A DNA stretch of 59,860 nucleotides from Alphaproteobacteria bacterium (GTDB lineage Bacteria; Pseudomonadota; Alphaproteobacteria; TMED109): assembly GCA_022819905.1 (NCBI GenBank), contig JAJEGJ010000078.1, forward strand, positions 1 to 59,860. Direction: 5' to 3'. Position numbers and translations under genes: made by a program. Each line of letters opens with the position of its first letter. Position 1 is the first letter of the stretch. Under the pieces are notes generated by a model. It searched no databases and had not been told where the DNA came from. It saw nothing but the letters and a program-made list of their open reading frames with translations. Below, piece after piece: positions 25,846 to 34,645 of the stretch.

Positions 25846-26071
25846 CATGATACTCTGATCTTGGTGTGGCGGCCGCACCCTTTGCCCGGTCAGCATCGTC
25901 CAAGCGCCAAGGTCCCGTATGACTCGGCGCCCGCCCCTAACCCCTCGGGATCACGCCGGATTAGAGCGTGTCCGTCCTTGAGGGAATCTCGGTGGGGGGA
26001 GTTCCAATGCGATTAAGGATGTGCCTCAAAGTGGGCTGATAACGGCCTTGCCCTTCGGAGGTTCCCCGCGA

Positions 26072-27307
26072 CTACAGCACCCGCCACCAGGGAACAGCGA
26101 GGATCTCGTCGGACATCCACTGTGTCTGGCTCCCGCCATGGAGCAGCAGGCCACCAACAAACTGGTCCCGGTATTCCTCCCGAAACACCCGAAGTCCCCG
26201 GGTATCGGCAAAGCCGGGGCTCGTAGCGGCTTTGACTTCGACCGGCAAGAGACCGCCACGGGTCTCGAGAACGAAATCGACCTCGAGGTCGGCGGCGGTG
26301 CGCCAAAACAGGACCTCGGGAGCGGGAATCTGACTATCGCGCCACACCAGGAGGTCGCTCAGGACCAGATTCTCGAGATGGGCTCCGGAAGCAGTGTCGG
26401 CACCGCCCAGCCAAAGGGCGAGTCCCGGATCGCTCCAATAGAGCTTTGGGCTCTTGACCAGCCGTTTGGTGCGGCTGAGCGCATAGGGTTCAACGCGTAC
26501 CAACTGGAAGGAAGCTTCGAGCAAATTGAGGTAGCGTTGCACCGTCGCGCGCGGGACCTGGGTGTCGCGACCCAATCCGGTCTGGTTGACCACGGTTCCA
26601 AGACGCAGGCAGGCGACGCGCATGAGGCGCCGAAAATCGACCAGGTTGCTGATCGCTGCAACGGTCTGGAGGTCACGCTCAAGGTAGGTGCGAAGGTAGC
26701 CGTCGAACCACAGCGCGCGGGCGTCATTGCCCGGTAGTTCCGCTGCCGGAGTCGGATACCCGCCACGGCGCACCTCGTCCTGCCAACTCGCCGGTGCGGC
26801 CGGCCTGGATGCAACAAGTTCAGGCCACTTGGAAACGGCTGCCGAGAAGAACTCGCTCCAGATTCCGGCACGAGCATGTCCCATCCGCTCCCGGCGGGTC
26901 AGGGGCCATAGATTGACGTAGGTAGCTCGGCCGGCCAGGGACTCCGAGACACGGTGCATCAGGAGCAGGTTAGCGGAGCCCGTGAGAACAAAGCGGCCGT
27001 TCTTGCGGGGACGGTCCTCATCCACCGCGCGCTTGACCGCAAGAAGCAGGTCCGGCTCGCGCTGAACTTCATCGAGAATGATCCGATCGGTGCTCCTGAC
27101 CAGGTCATCAGGGCTCATTCGCGCGCGCTCCCGAACCCCAAGGTCGTCGAGCGTCAGGTAGAGACGATCGTCGAGAAACGGCTCGGACTGCACCAGCGTA
27201 CTCTTGCCGGTCTGACGGGCACCCATCAGGACGACGACCGGTGACGCGGCCAAAGCACGCTCAAGCAGTCGCGAGGCGACTCGAGGGAGGTACTGCTGAT
27301 CGCTCAT
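26072..27307 (-). CDS. AAA ATPase with DUF4143 C-terminal domain
   Basis: A 411-residue protein of the ATP-binding AAA_14/DUF4143 family. Walker A is GARQTGKST, Walker B is RIILDEVQ, and a sensor-like VLTGSANLLL follows. The C-terminal half carries a winged-helix-like part (VPRATVQRYLNLLEASFQL) and a nuclease-like core FWRTAADLEVDFVLE...LLPVEVKAA, whose D/E/K pattern resembles the PD-(D/E)xK fold. The role of these abundant proteins is not established; mobility and defence associations are known. The 3' end is duplicated beyond hipA. Confidence 0.85.
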   Translation of the reverse strand: MSDQQYLPRVASRLLERALAASPVVVLMGARQTGKSTLVQSEPFLDDRLYLTLDDLGVRERARMSPDDLVRSTDRIILDEVQREPDLLLAVKRAVDEDRPRKNGRFVLTGSANLLLMHRVSESLAGRATYVNLWPLTRRERMGHARAGIWSEFFSAAVSKWPELVASRPAAPASWQDEVRRGGYPTPAAELPGNDARALWFDGYLRTYLERDLQTVAAISNLVDFRRLMRVACLRLGTVVNQTGLGRDTQVPRATVQRYLNLLEASFQLVRVEPYALSRTKRLVKSPKLYWSDPGLALWLGGADTASGAHLENLVLSDLLVWRDSQIPAPEVLFWRTAADLEVDFVLETRGGLLPVEVKAATSPGFADTRGLRVFREEYRDQFVGGLLLHGGSQTQWMSDEILAVPWWRVL

Positions 27308-27553
27308 AGCGTGAGCGATTATCGCTCATACGGTGGGCGATTTACAAGCCCCTTGCGGGCGAACCATCCACATCGTGCGCGTTGTCGACCCGTGAGCCCC
27401 CCCCACGATTGCACCCGGTGCCGAAATCCCCGAAACTGCTCTTGCCTGATCTCCCCGGGAGCAAAGACCGATGCGGCCGGCCTGTCACCGACCGCCGCGC
27501 GTTTGACCGCTCGTTTGTCACTACGTACACGGGCAGCAACTGGAGGTGGCCCA

Positions 27554-27796
27554 ATGAACACGCTGAGTGCCGCAGAGGCCCGTTCAAATCTGTACCGTCT
27601 GATCGACGAGACGATCCGAACCCACAAGCCGGTCACGATCACGGGCAAGCGCGGCAACGCCGTCCTGATTTCTGAACCAGACTGGAACGCGATCAACCAA
27701 ACGCTGCATCTGCTCTCCATTCCAGGGATGCGCGAATCAATCCGCGACGGAATGGCAGGGAGTCTGGATGAGTGCGGCACCAAGCTCGATTGGTGA
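27554..27796 (+). CDS. YefM/Phd-type antitoxin
   Basis: An 80-residue antitoxin: MNTLSAAEARSNLYRLIDE is the DNA-binding Phd/YefM start, PVTITGKRGNAVLISEPDWN continues the domain, and the tail is the toxin-binding part. The ATG follows a strong GGAGGTGG. The stop overlaps the GTG of the toxin gene as GTGA. The antitoxin frame is intact although its toxin is broken. Confidence 0.88.
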   Translation: MNTLSAAEARSNLYRLIDETIRTHKPVTITGKRGNAVLISEPDWNAINQTLHLLSIPGMRESIRDGMAGSLDECGTKLDW

Positions 27797-28061
27797 CCTG
27801 GACGCTCGACTTTACCCGGCAAGCCAAGCCAAGAGAGACGCCAGCGAACTAGCGTCAGCCGGTCCCGCACGAAAGGCTCAGGAACTCCCGGCCATCCCTG
27901 AAGTGGACCCGTTTGCGCACCCGTCCCCTCACGAAAAGCTCGTCGGCGACTTAACGGGAGCGTTCTCCCGGTGAATCAACATCCAGCATAGGCTGGTGTA
28001 CCAAGTCATCGAAGGAGAACGGGCGATCAAGATCCTGCGTCTTTGGACGCATTACGGCTAA
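27793..28061 (+). pseudogene. YoeB/Txe-type toxin, inactivated
   Basis: Reading across frames restores TWTLDFTRQA, KRDASELASAG, HPSPHEKLVGDLTGAFSR, INIQHRLVYQVIEGE and ILRLWTHYG, a typical YoeB mRNA-interferase including the terminal HYG. Two lesions are visible. A 5-base tandem duplication (AAGCC twice, 27821-27830) shifts the frame. A TGA stands where Arg is expected after GAFSR. Both would have to be reversed for activity. The gene is still fully retained in length, which suggests recent inactivation. Confidence 0.9.
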
Positions 28062-28068
28062 AGCCCGG

Positions 28069-29778
28069 TTACAGCAACTTCGCCAGCTCACCCTTCTTCA
28101 CCTTGCCGGTCGCCGTCATGGGCAGCGACTCCACAATCCGCACCTCCGGACACTTGAAGGTGGCCATGGCCTCCCGGCACCACGATCGGATATCCGCCGC
28201 CGAGACCGCGGCTTCCCGTTCGGGGTCGAGCACGACGAACGCCACGGGGACCTCGCCGCGGTCGTCGTCCGGCCGACCGATGACGCCCGAACCGACGACG
28301 GCGGGATGGCGGCCGAGCATCGCCTCGATCTCGGCGGGGAAGACCGACATGCCGCTGACCTTGAGCATTTCCTTGCGCCGGCCGAGGAACTGCAGCAGTC
28401 CCCTCTCGTTGATCACGCCGATGTCGCCGGTGTGCAGCCAGCCGTCGCGGAGCGCCTCGACGGTCGCATCCGGCTTGTTCCAGTACGCCTTCAGGGTCGA
28501 CGGCGAGCGCACGCAGATCTCGCCTTCCGCTCCCAGCGGCAGCACCGCGCCCGTCTCGAAGTCGCAGACCTTGAGTTCCGTTCCGGGGACCGGAAAACCG
28601 CACATGATGGGCTGCATGCTGAGATCGAAATCACTGTCCTGCAGCCCCACCGTGAAGGTGTCGCACGTGTGGGTCTCGGTCATGCCGTACGACAGCTCCA
28701 CCATCGTCGAGCCGGTCAGCCGCCGCCAGCGCGCCCGGTATTCCGTATTGAGCTTCTTGACGAAGGAGGACACCCCGGTCGTGTCGATCGACGTGAGGTC
28801 GTAGCGCCCGACCTCGGGATGCTCCATGAGCGCCACGGCGCTGTCCACCAGCAGCACGGCGCGGTTGGGCCGTTCGGAATGGACGGCTTGCATGTAGCTG
28901 AGGGGATCCCAGCGCGCGAGCAGAATGCACGTCGCGCCGGCAAACGCGGGGAAAATCAGCCCGAGGTCCTCACCGGCAATCCAGAACAGCGGGTGGAAGT
29001 TGACCGTCGTGTCGCCAGCTTCCAGCGGACAATTGGTCGCGCACGCCGTCGCAGCCGTGTAGAGCATGTCGCGCTGGGTATGGACGCATCCCTTCGGCAG
29101 GCCCGTGGTCCCGCCGGTGTAGTTGAGGGCGGCGACGGCGTCGAGGTCGGGAAGCACTCGCCTGGGCTCCCCGGCCCGTTCCAGGGCGGCCAGGAGGTCG
29201 TCGGCATCGGACGTGCGCGCCGAACCGGCCACGGCTTCCGGCACGTGGAAGGCGGGCTCCGCCGGAATCAGGGCGCCGATGCCGGTCCCGTACACCTGCC
29301 GGATACTGGTCTCGCCCTCGACTGAACGCACGAGCGGAACCAGTGCATGGTCCGCGACGATGAACGTCGCCTTGGTGTCGTTGAGTTCGTACGTGAGCTC
29401 GTGCGCCTTGAACATCGGGTTGACGGGCACGTGAATCGCACCCGCCTTGAGGATGCCGAAGAAGGCCACTGCGAATTGCGGGCAGTTGCCGAGAAACACC
29501 GCCACGGCGTCGCCAGGGCCGACACCTTCCTGCTGGAGCAGCGCCGCGAACCGGTCGCTGAGCCGATCCATCTCGGCGAACGTCACGACCCGGCCGTAGT
29601 AGTTGTAGAGCGCCGCGTCCGGGGTCTCGGCGGCCCAGTGCCGGAGATGGTCGGTCAGCGCGATCTCGCCTAGCGGGTAGTGCGGCTCCCTGGGCACGCC
29701 GGCCGGCCAGTTGGCGGCCTGGATCGCGCGGAGGCGGTCCAGGTACTCGGCTTCGGATACGACACCGTCTTGATCCAT
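28069..29778 (-). CDS. Acyl-CoA synthetase (ANL superfamily)
   Basis: A 569-residue AMP-forming acid-CoA ligase. Seen: the phosphate loop YTGGTTGLPKGC, the adenine-binding YGMTETH, the hinge region GWLHTGDIG followed by GRRKEMLKVSG, and the catalytic Lys in TATGKVKKGEL. It is the last gene of a minus-strand run with the TRAP transporter, 28 bases after dctM, so it probably activates the acid that the transporter imports. The acid could be aromatic, alicyclic or a medium-chain fatty acid; the sequence does not decide. Confidence 0.9.
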   Translation of the reverse strand: MDQDGVVSEAEYLDRLRAIQAANWPAGVPREPHYPLGEIALTDHLRHWAAETPDAALYNYYGRVVTFAEMDRLSDRFAALLQQEGVGPGDAVAVFLGNCPQFAVAFFGILKAGAIHVPVNPMFKAHELTYELNDTKATFIVADHALVPLVRSVEGETSIRQVYGTGIGALIPAEPAFHVPEAVAGSARTSDADDLLAALERAGEPRRVLPDLDAVAALNYTGGTTGLPKGCVHTQRDMLYTAATACATNCPLEAGDTTVNFHPLFWIAGEDLGLIFPAFAGATCILLARWDPLSYMQAVHSERPNRAVLLVDSAVALMEHPEVGRYDLTSIDTTGVSSFVKKLNTEYRARWRRLTGSTMVELSYGMTETHTCDTFTVGLQDSDFDLSMQPIMCGFPVPGTELKVCDFETGAVLPLGAEGEICVRSPSTLKAYWNKPDATVEALRDGWLHTGDIGVINERGLLQFLGRRKEMLKVSGMSVFPAEIEAMLGRHPAVVGSGVIGRPDDDRGEVPVAFVVLDPEREAAVSAADIRSWCREAMATFKCPEVRIVESLPMTATGKVKKGELAKLL

Positions 29779-29806
29779 GGATGGTTCCGTCGCGGCCCGC
29801 GCAGGC

Positions 29807-31117
29807 TCAGTCGATCAGGTTCGGCCAGAACAGGATGAGGTCGGGAAACATCATGAGCAGCACGACCACCACGATGTCGGCCAGCAGGAAGTACACAATG
29901 CCCTTGAAGATCTGCGTGGTGGTGGCGAGATTGCCCACCACCCCCTTGATCACGAAGACGTTGAGCCCAATGGGCGGCGTGATCATCCCGATTTCCAGGA
30001 ACTTCGTCAGGACCACGCCGAACCAGATCAGGCTGAGCCCGGTGTCCTGAAGGATCGGCAGCAGCACCGGGATGGTGAGCAGCATCGCGCCGAGCGGCTC
30101 CAGGAACATCCCGAGGATCAGGAACATCACGGCGATACCGGCCATCAGCAGCACCGTGTCGGCGCCGAGATCGATGACCATCTGCGACAGGAACTGCGAG
30201 GCGCCGGAGAGCGCCAGGAATCGGGTCAGCAGGTTTGCGCCGATGGCGATCACGAAGATCGCGGCCGTGGTCTGAATGGTTTCGACCACCGCCTGCCGTG
30301 ACGTCGCCCAGGTCAGCGCGCCCTTCGAGCCGGCGATGACGAAGGCGAGGAAGGCGCCCACCGCGCCGGCTTCGGTCGGCGTGAACAGGCCCGCGAACAG
30401 GCCACCGAACACCCCGATGACCAGAAGAATAATCGGCCACGTATCGGCCAGCGCCAGCAGTTTCTCGCCGAGCGACGTGCGCTCGCGGACAGCCGGCGCG
30501 AGTTCCGGATTTAGCTTGGCCCGGACGATGATGACGAGCGTGTAGGCGGCCACGGTCAGCAGGCCGGCGCCGATGCCGCCGAGAAACAGCTTGGAAATCG
30601 GCACCTGCACGAAGATGCCGTAGAGGATGAGCAGGATCGACGGCGGGATCAGCGCGCCGATGGTCCCCGCCACGGCCACAGTGCCGGTCGCGAGGGTGGC
30701 GTCATACCGGTTCCGCATCATCTCGGGCACCGCGATCCGGCCCATGGCGGCGGCGCAGGCGACGGAGGACCCGGTAACGGCCGAAAACCCCGCGGCGCCG
30801 AACACCGACGCGACCGCCAGGCCGCCGGGGAGCCCGGACAGCCACTTGCGCGCAGCCTCGAACAGGCCCCGGGTGAGACCGGCGTGGTAGCAGCAGAAGC
30901 CCATGAGCAGGAACATGGGCACCGAGGTGAGGGTCCACTTGGCCCCGAAGTCGAACGGGACGGCCGTCAGAATCCCCCAGGCCGGCTTCAGCCCGACGAG
31001 CACCCAGATCCCGCCGAACGACACTGCGATCAGCGAGATCCCCACCGGAATCCGCAGCAGGATCAGGACGAGCAGGACGCCGATCCCGATCAGTCCGATT
31101 TCGGTGCGGTCGAACAC
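29807..31117 (-). CDS. dctM: TRAP transporter large membrane subunit
   Basis: A 436-residue membrane protein with about 12 hydrophobic helices and the DctM pattern (PVGISLIAVSFGGIW, FLLMGFCCYHAGLTRGLFE, ATGTVAVAGTIGALIPPSI, LFTPTEAGAVGAFLA, EIGMITPPIGLNVFVIKG). It forms the ion-coupled translocation channel with DctQ. It starts with GTG one base after the dctQ stop. Confidence 0.92.
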   Translation of the reverse strand: MFDRTEIGLIGIGVLLVLILLRIPVGISLIAVSFGGIWVLVGLKPAWGILTAVPFDFGAKWTLTSVPMFLLMGFCCYHAGLTRGLFEAARKWLSGLPGGLAVASVFGAAGFSAVTGSSVACAAAMGRIAVPEMMRNRYDATLATGTVAVAGTIGALIPPSILLILYGIFVQVPISKLFLGGIGAGLLTVAAYTLVIIVRAKLNPELAPAVRERTSLGEKLLALADTWPIILLVIGVFGGLFAGLFTPTEAGAVGAFLAFVIAGSKGALTWATSRQAVVETIQTTAAIFVIAIGANLLTRFLALSGASQFLSQMVIDLGADTVLLMAGIAVMFLILGMFLEPLGAMLLTIPVLLPILQDTGLSLIWFGVVLTKFLEIGMITPPIGLNVFVIKGVVGNLATTTQIFKGIVYFLLADIVVVVLLMMFPDLILFWPNLID

Positions 31118-31118
31118 G

Positions 31119-31664
31119 CTATTCGAGGCCGACGTGGGATTCGCGGAAGGCGTCGTGCTGGACCTCGCCCAGGCTGCTCTTCACCCCCATGACCGTCACC
31201 GCGATCCGGTAGAGCAGCACCACCACGACCAGTGCAAAGCCGACGGGCAGGAAGTAGTAGGAAGCCCAGATCGGAATCTTCCAGTCGACCTCCATCATGA
31301 ACGTCCCGACCGCCGTTTTCTCCAGTGCGTCAAGAAGGGTCTGGTAGAAGAGCAGGCTGAAGACGATGGCCGAGGTCGCCCAGCTCACCACCGCGAGCGC
31401 TTGCTGCCAGCGCCGGCGCAGCAGCTGGACGAAGACTTCCACCGTGATGTGGGCGTCGTTGCGCTCGGCCAGCGCCAGCGGCAGGAAGATGATCGGCAGC
31501 ATGTAGTAGTGCGGCACGATGGTCACCGTGGCCGGGATCGGGTGGCCGACCAGCCGCATGAACACGTCCAGCGTGATGTGCAGCATCATCAGGACGACCG
31601 CCACGCAGCCGATCACGGCGAGGATGTCCGTCAAGCGGCCGAGGATGCGCCCCAGGCGATGCAT
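31119..31664 (-). CDS. dctQ: TRAP transporter small membrane subunit
   Basis: A 181-residue protein with four hydrophobic helices (LTDILAVIGCVAVVLMMLHI, YYMLPIIFLPLALAERND, ALAVVSWATSAIVFSLLFYQ, WASYYFLPVGFALVVVVLLY) matching DctQ, including the conserved ERNDAHITVEV region. It pairs with DctM in the inner membrane. The gene lies 75 bases after dctP. Confidence 0.9.
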   Translation of the reverse strand: MHRLGRILGRLTDILAVIGCVAVVLMMLHITLDVFMRLVGHPIPATVTIVPHYYMLPIIFLPLALAERNDAHITVEVFVQLLRRRWQQALAVVSWATSAIVFSLLFYQTLLDALEKTAVGTFMMEVDWKIPIWASYYFLPVGFALVVVVLLYRIAVTVMGVKSSLGEVQHDAFRESHVGLE

Positions 31665-31739
31665 GCCGGTCCTAGTTCAGCGCCGCATTCATCGATGCGC
31701 CGCTAGGCAGCCAAACCCCGACGGCCCGGCAAAACGGGT

Positions 31740-32861
31740 TCACATCCCGTGCGTGGCGGCGTCGACACGGTCCCAGATCTCGCGCTTGTAGAGCGCCGTC
31801 ACCGCATCCACATCGGTCGCGTCGATGGCCGCCAGCAGTCCGCGCCACTTCTCGATCAGGGCGGTGAACCGCGCAATGCGGGGCTCGGCATCCGTGATGC
31901 CGTAGTTGTCCCGGGCCATGGCCTCCATGTTGGCCATGTCCTCGGCGATGAACTGTTCGGTGGCCGCCACCAGTTCCGGCGCCGGCTCCAGAACCTGGAT
32001 TCCGTCGGCGGCTCCGCCGCCGTTCAGGATGTCGTCGTTGAACGTCTGGAACTGCACCGTGGTGAGAGCCGATGCTTCGGCAAACAGGTCCAGCAGGAGG
32101 CGACGCTCGTCGGTCGTGAGATTCCGCCACGTGTCGATGTTCATGTTGAACTGATTGCCGTGGTAGGTGCCGAGCGGCAGCCGCGTGATGAACTTGGCGA
32201 CGTCCTTGAAGTTCAGGTTGTACAGCTCGGTGGCCGGATGCAGGTTCGCGTCCAGCGTCCCGCGGCTCAGGGCGTCGTAGATGTCGTTGGCCGACAGCGA
32301 CATCTTGATCCCGCCGATGAACTCGACCCACCGCCCGAACGCAGAGAAGCTGCGGATGTTCTTGCCCCTGAGGGACTCCAGCGTGGTCATCGGCTCCGTG
32401 GTGAGCAGCATGTACGGAGCGTTCGAAGTCATGGCGAGAAACACGGAACCGTTGGCCTCGGATTCCGCCAGGCACTCCGGGCAGGTGAACATGTATTCGC
32501 TGGTCGCAGCCGACAGGACCGTGGCGTTGTGCCCGAGCATCGCCAGGTCGAGAATCAGGTTGACTTGGGGCATCTCCGCCGGGTGATAACCGGGCACCAG
32601 GAGGGCGGCATCGGCCAGTCCATCGCGGACTCCGTTGAGCCCCTGCTTGAGGTTGAGGAGCGACCCGTAGAAGACCTCCGTCGAGAGCGCCCCGCCGGAC
32701 CGTTCGTCGATGTGTTCGTCGACGTAGGCCAGCGTCTTCGACCAGGTGTGAATGGGCGGCAAGCCAATGGCGAAGATCAGATCCTTGGCAGTTGCGTTGG
32801 TGGCAGTCAGGCCGCCCGCAAGGAGAACCACTGCCGTTCCGAACTTGATCACCCTCGGCAT
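31740..32861 (-). CDS. dctP: TRAP transporter substrate-binding protein
   Basis: A 373-residue periplasmic binding protein. Residues 1-24 form a signal peptide (FGTAVVLLAGGLTATNATA). The family pattern appears in HTWSKTLAYVDEHIDERSGG, LRGKNIRSFSAFGRWVEFIG and NFKDVAKFITRLPLGTYHGN. The ATG at 32861 gives the signal peptide; the longer open frame is not homologous. First gene of the dctP-dctQ-dctM-synthetase run, so the promoter should lie in 32862-33115. Confidence 0.88.
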   Translation of the reverse strand: MPRVIKFGTAVVLLAGGLTATNATAKDLIFAIGLPPIHTWSKTLAYVDEHIDERSGGALSTEVFYGSLLNLKQGLNGVRDGLADAALLVPGYHPAEMPQVNLILDLAMLGHNATVLSAATSEYMFTCPECLAESEANGSVFLAMTSNAPYMLLTTEPMTTLESLRGKNIRSFSAFGRWVEFIGGIKMSLSANDIYDALSRGTLDANLHPATELYNLNFKDVAKFITRLPLGTYHGNQFNMNIDTWRNLTTDERRLLLDLFAEASALTTVQFQTFNDDILNGGGAADGIQVLEPAPELVAATEQFIAEDMANMEAMARDNYGITDAEPRIARFTALIEKWRGLLAAIDATDVDAVTALYKREIWDRVDAATHGM

Positions 32862-33115
32862 CGACGCCTCCAATCCAATCCGCGCGGAACCGGCCATCCT
32901 AAAGCATGTTCGAATCGCCAGGTATTGCGGGACTGCACCGCGAGACTCCATATTCATGCGCACCGGTGGCCATGCAGCACCACGACTTCTCGCTGCGGTG
33001 CCGCTGCGTTGATCGGTGCCAGCCGGGATTTCGGTCAACATGGCTACTGGCCGCAGGATCCGTCCCGAAGCGGGCTTGTCCTCCCGGCGCGATACCCTGA
33101 ATCGTCCGTACGGAG

Positions 33116-33589
33116 TTGACGTTGCTGCACCTGTCGTACGGATCCAACATGTTCAGGGCGCGCATCGAGGCTCGTCTCGGCCCCTGCGAGCGGCTCGGGG
33201 CAGCCTATCTCACGGGGCACGCGCTCCGATTTCACAAGGTGGGTGGACGCGATGGCACCGGCAAATGCGATGCGTTCTACACCGGCCATCCGGACGACCG
33301 GGTATGGGGCGCGCTCGACCGCCTGACAGATGCACAGATCACCACACTGGACGGGATTGAGGGCCCTGGTTACCGACGGGAACCCGTCAGGGTGACGCTC
33401 GGCAAACAATCGATGGACGCCACGATGTATCTGGCGAAGCCAGAAGCACGCGACGCCACCCTCCAGCCGCTCGACTGGTACAAGAACCTGGTGCTCGCGG
33501 GTGCCCGGGAACTTAACCTGCCGTCGGGCTACATCGTCGCCATTGAAGCGGTTGCTTCGCTTCCGGATCTCCAGGTAACGACGGGCTAG
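33116..33589 (+). CDS. Gamma-glutamylcyclotransferase-like protein
   Basis: A ~157-residue protein of the GGCT/AIG2 fold. It begins with the hallmark HLSYGSNM (substrate loop) and contains the conserved acid region ITTLDGIEGPGYRREPV (catalytic Glu) and LDWYKNLVLAGARELNLP. Such enzymes release 5-oxoproline from gamma-glutamyl amino acids or peptides. The start is uncertain: TTG at 33116 or 33122, since no ATG lies upstream of the motif. Confidence 0.75.
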   Translation: MTLLHLSYGSNMFRARIEARLGPCERLGAAYLTGHALRFHKVGGRDGTGKCDAFYTGHPDDRVWGALDRLTDAQITTLDGIEGPGYRREPVRVTLGKQSMDATMYLAKPEARDATLQPLDWYKNLVLAGARELNLPSGYIVAIEAVASLPDLQVTTG

Positions 33590-33866
33590 TCCGTCGGCGA
33601 TCGTCCCGCATCCTTGGTGGAGACCGGCGCATAGACGTCGTTTCGTGCATTGGCCATGCAGGGCGTCGGCCAATGCCGAGGAGCCGAAACGGCCCACGGA
33701 CGACACCGCCGACATCGAAGCCGTCACTTCGATCCCCGCTCCGCGGCAACCACGATGCGATTGGTCATCGGCTTCCCCGCACCGAGGGCGGAGAAGAGAC
33801 CTCGAAGCTGACGGAATGCCGCATGGGGTCTGTGCGTGCACCGACAGCGGTCACGCCCGCCTAATG

Positions 33867-34229
33867 CTAGTGGGCGAGTTCGTATTCGCGCACGAGCAAG
33901 TCCGCGGGGAGTTTCCATTTTGACGACAACGCACGGATCATCGGAAGCGTCAGGCGACGGCGGCGGCTGAGCACTTTCGAAGCCCGAGGCTGCGACCCGA
34001 CGACGGCAGCGAGGTCCTTCTGCCCATAGCCGCGGGCCTCCATCACATGCCTAATCGAGGCGACGGGATCGGGTGCGTCTACTCGCCAGTGAGCTGCCTC
34101 ATAGGATTCGACCAGAACGATCAGCACTTCAAGTGCGTCCGCTTCCGGACTGCCGGGCGCTGCTCCCATCAGTCCGTCGATCGTCTCCAGCGCGGCGTCA
34201 TATTCGGCTTCGCTTCGGATCGGCTTCAT
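33867..34229 (-). CDS. higA: HigA-type antitoxin
   Basis: A 120-residue antitoxin. The N-terminal part (MKPIRSEAEYDAALETIDGL, then EADALEVLIVLVESYEAAH) is the toxin-neutralising half and the C-terminal helix-turn-helix (VMEARGYGQKDLAAVVGSQP, RASKVLSRRRRLTLPMIRAL) binds DNA. This order is typical of HigA partners of HigB2-like toxins. The ATG at 34229 lies 16 bases after the toxin stop, toxin first, as in most higBA operons. Confidence 0.87.
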   Translation of the reverse strand: MKPIRSEAEYDAALETIDGLMGAAPGSPEADALEVLIVLVESYEAAHWRVDAPDPVASIRHVMEARGYGQKDLAAVVGSQPRASKVLSRRRRLTLPMIRALSSKWKLPADLLVREYELAH

Positions 34230-34245
34230 CTTCACCCTGGCCCCC

Positions 34246-34539
34246 TTAAGCGTTTGAGGCGTCGATTTGGTCGTAGTCGGCATGCGTCCCTACGAACCGC
34301 ACGAAGCCGATTCGGTGTCTGAAGTCGAACCGAACAATGAGTCGATACCTGTTCCCGGCAATATTGAAGACGATTCTGTGATTACCGACGACGCTCGCAT
34401 TCCCGTAAACGGCTTTGACGTCTGCCGGGGAAGCCCAGTCGGCCGCCGTTGCAATTGCGGGCCATGACCGTAACGGTTGCTCAGCCCGGCGTTCTTTCTC
34501 CCAGTAGGTGCGGAGAGTCCGTTTCGCAACGATCCGCAC
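34246..34539 (-). CDS. higB: HigB-type mRNA interferase toxin
   Basis: A 97-residue toxin of the HigB family: VRIVAKRTLRTYWEKERRAE, WASPADVKAVYGNASVVGNH, RIVFNIAGNRYRLIVRFDF, and the terminal VRFVGTHADYDQIDA. It cleaves mRNA on the ribosome. The GTG at 34539 aligns with the family start; the longer frame upstream is unrelated. No internal stop or frameshift is seen. Confidence 0.87.
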   Translation of the reverse strand: MRIVAKRTLRTYWEKERRAEQPLRSWPAIATAADWASPADVKAVYGNASVVGNHRIVFNIAGNRYRLIVRFDFRHRIGFVRFVGTHADYDQIDASNA

Positions 34540-34645
34540 GGTTGCAGCATAAAATTCCCGGAATGGGATGACAGCATCTGAGAGCTGGTGCAGCTGGGCT
34601 CGATGATCCTGAAAGAACTCGGAGTACGCCGACCGTCCACTGCAA

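Noticed and set aside
26072-27307. DUF4143 ATPase as part of the hipBA toxin operon
   Set aside because: A 278-base gap with the hipB operator separates them, and the duplicated ATPase 3' end indicates an independent gene.
31749-33119. A 456-codon plus-strand frame opposite dctP
   Set aside because: Antisense shadow of a well-supported periplasmic binding protein gene.
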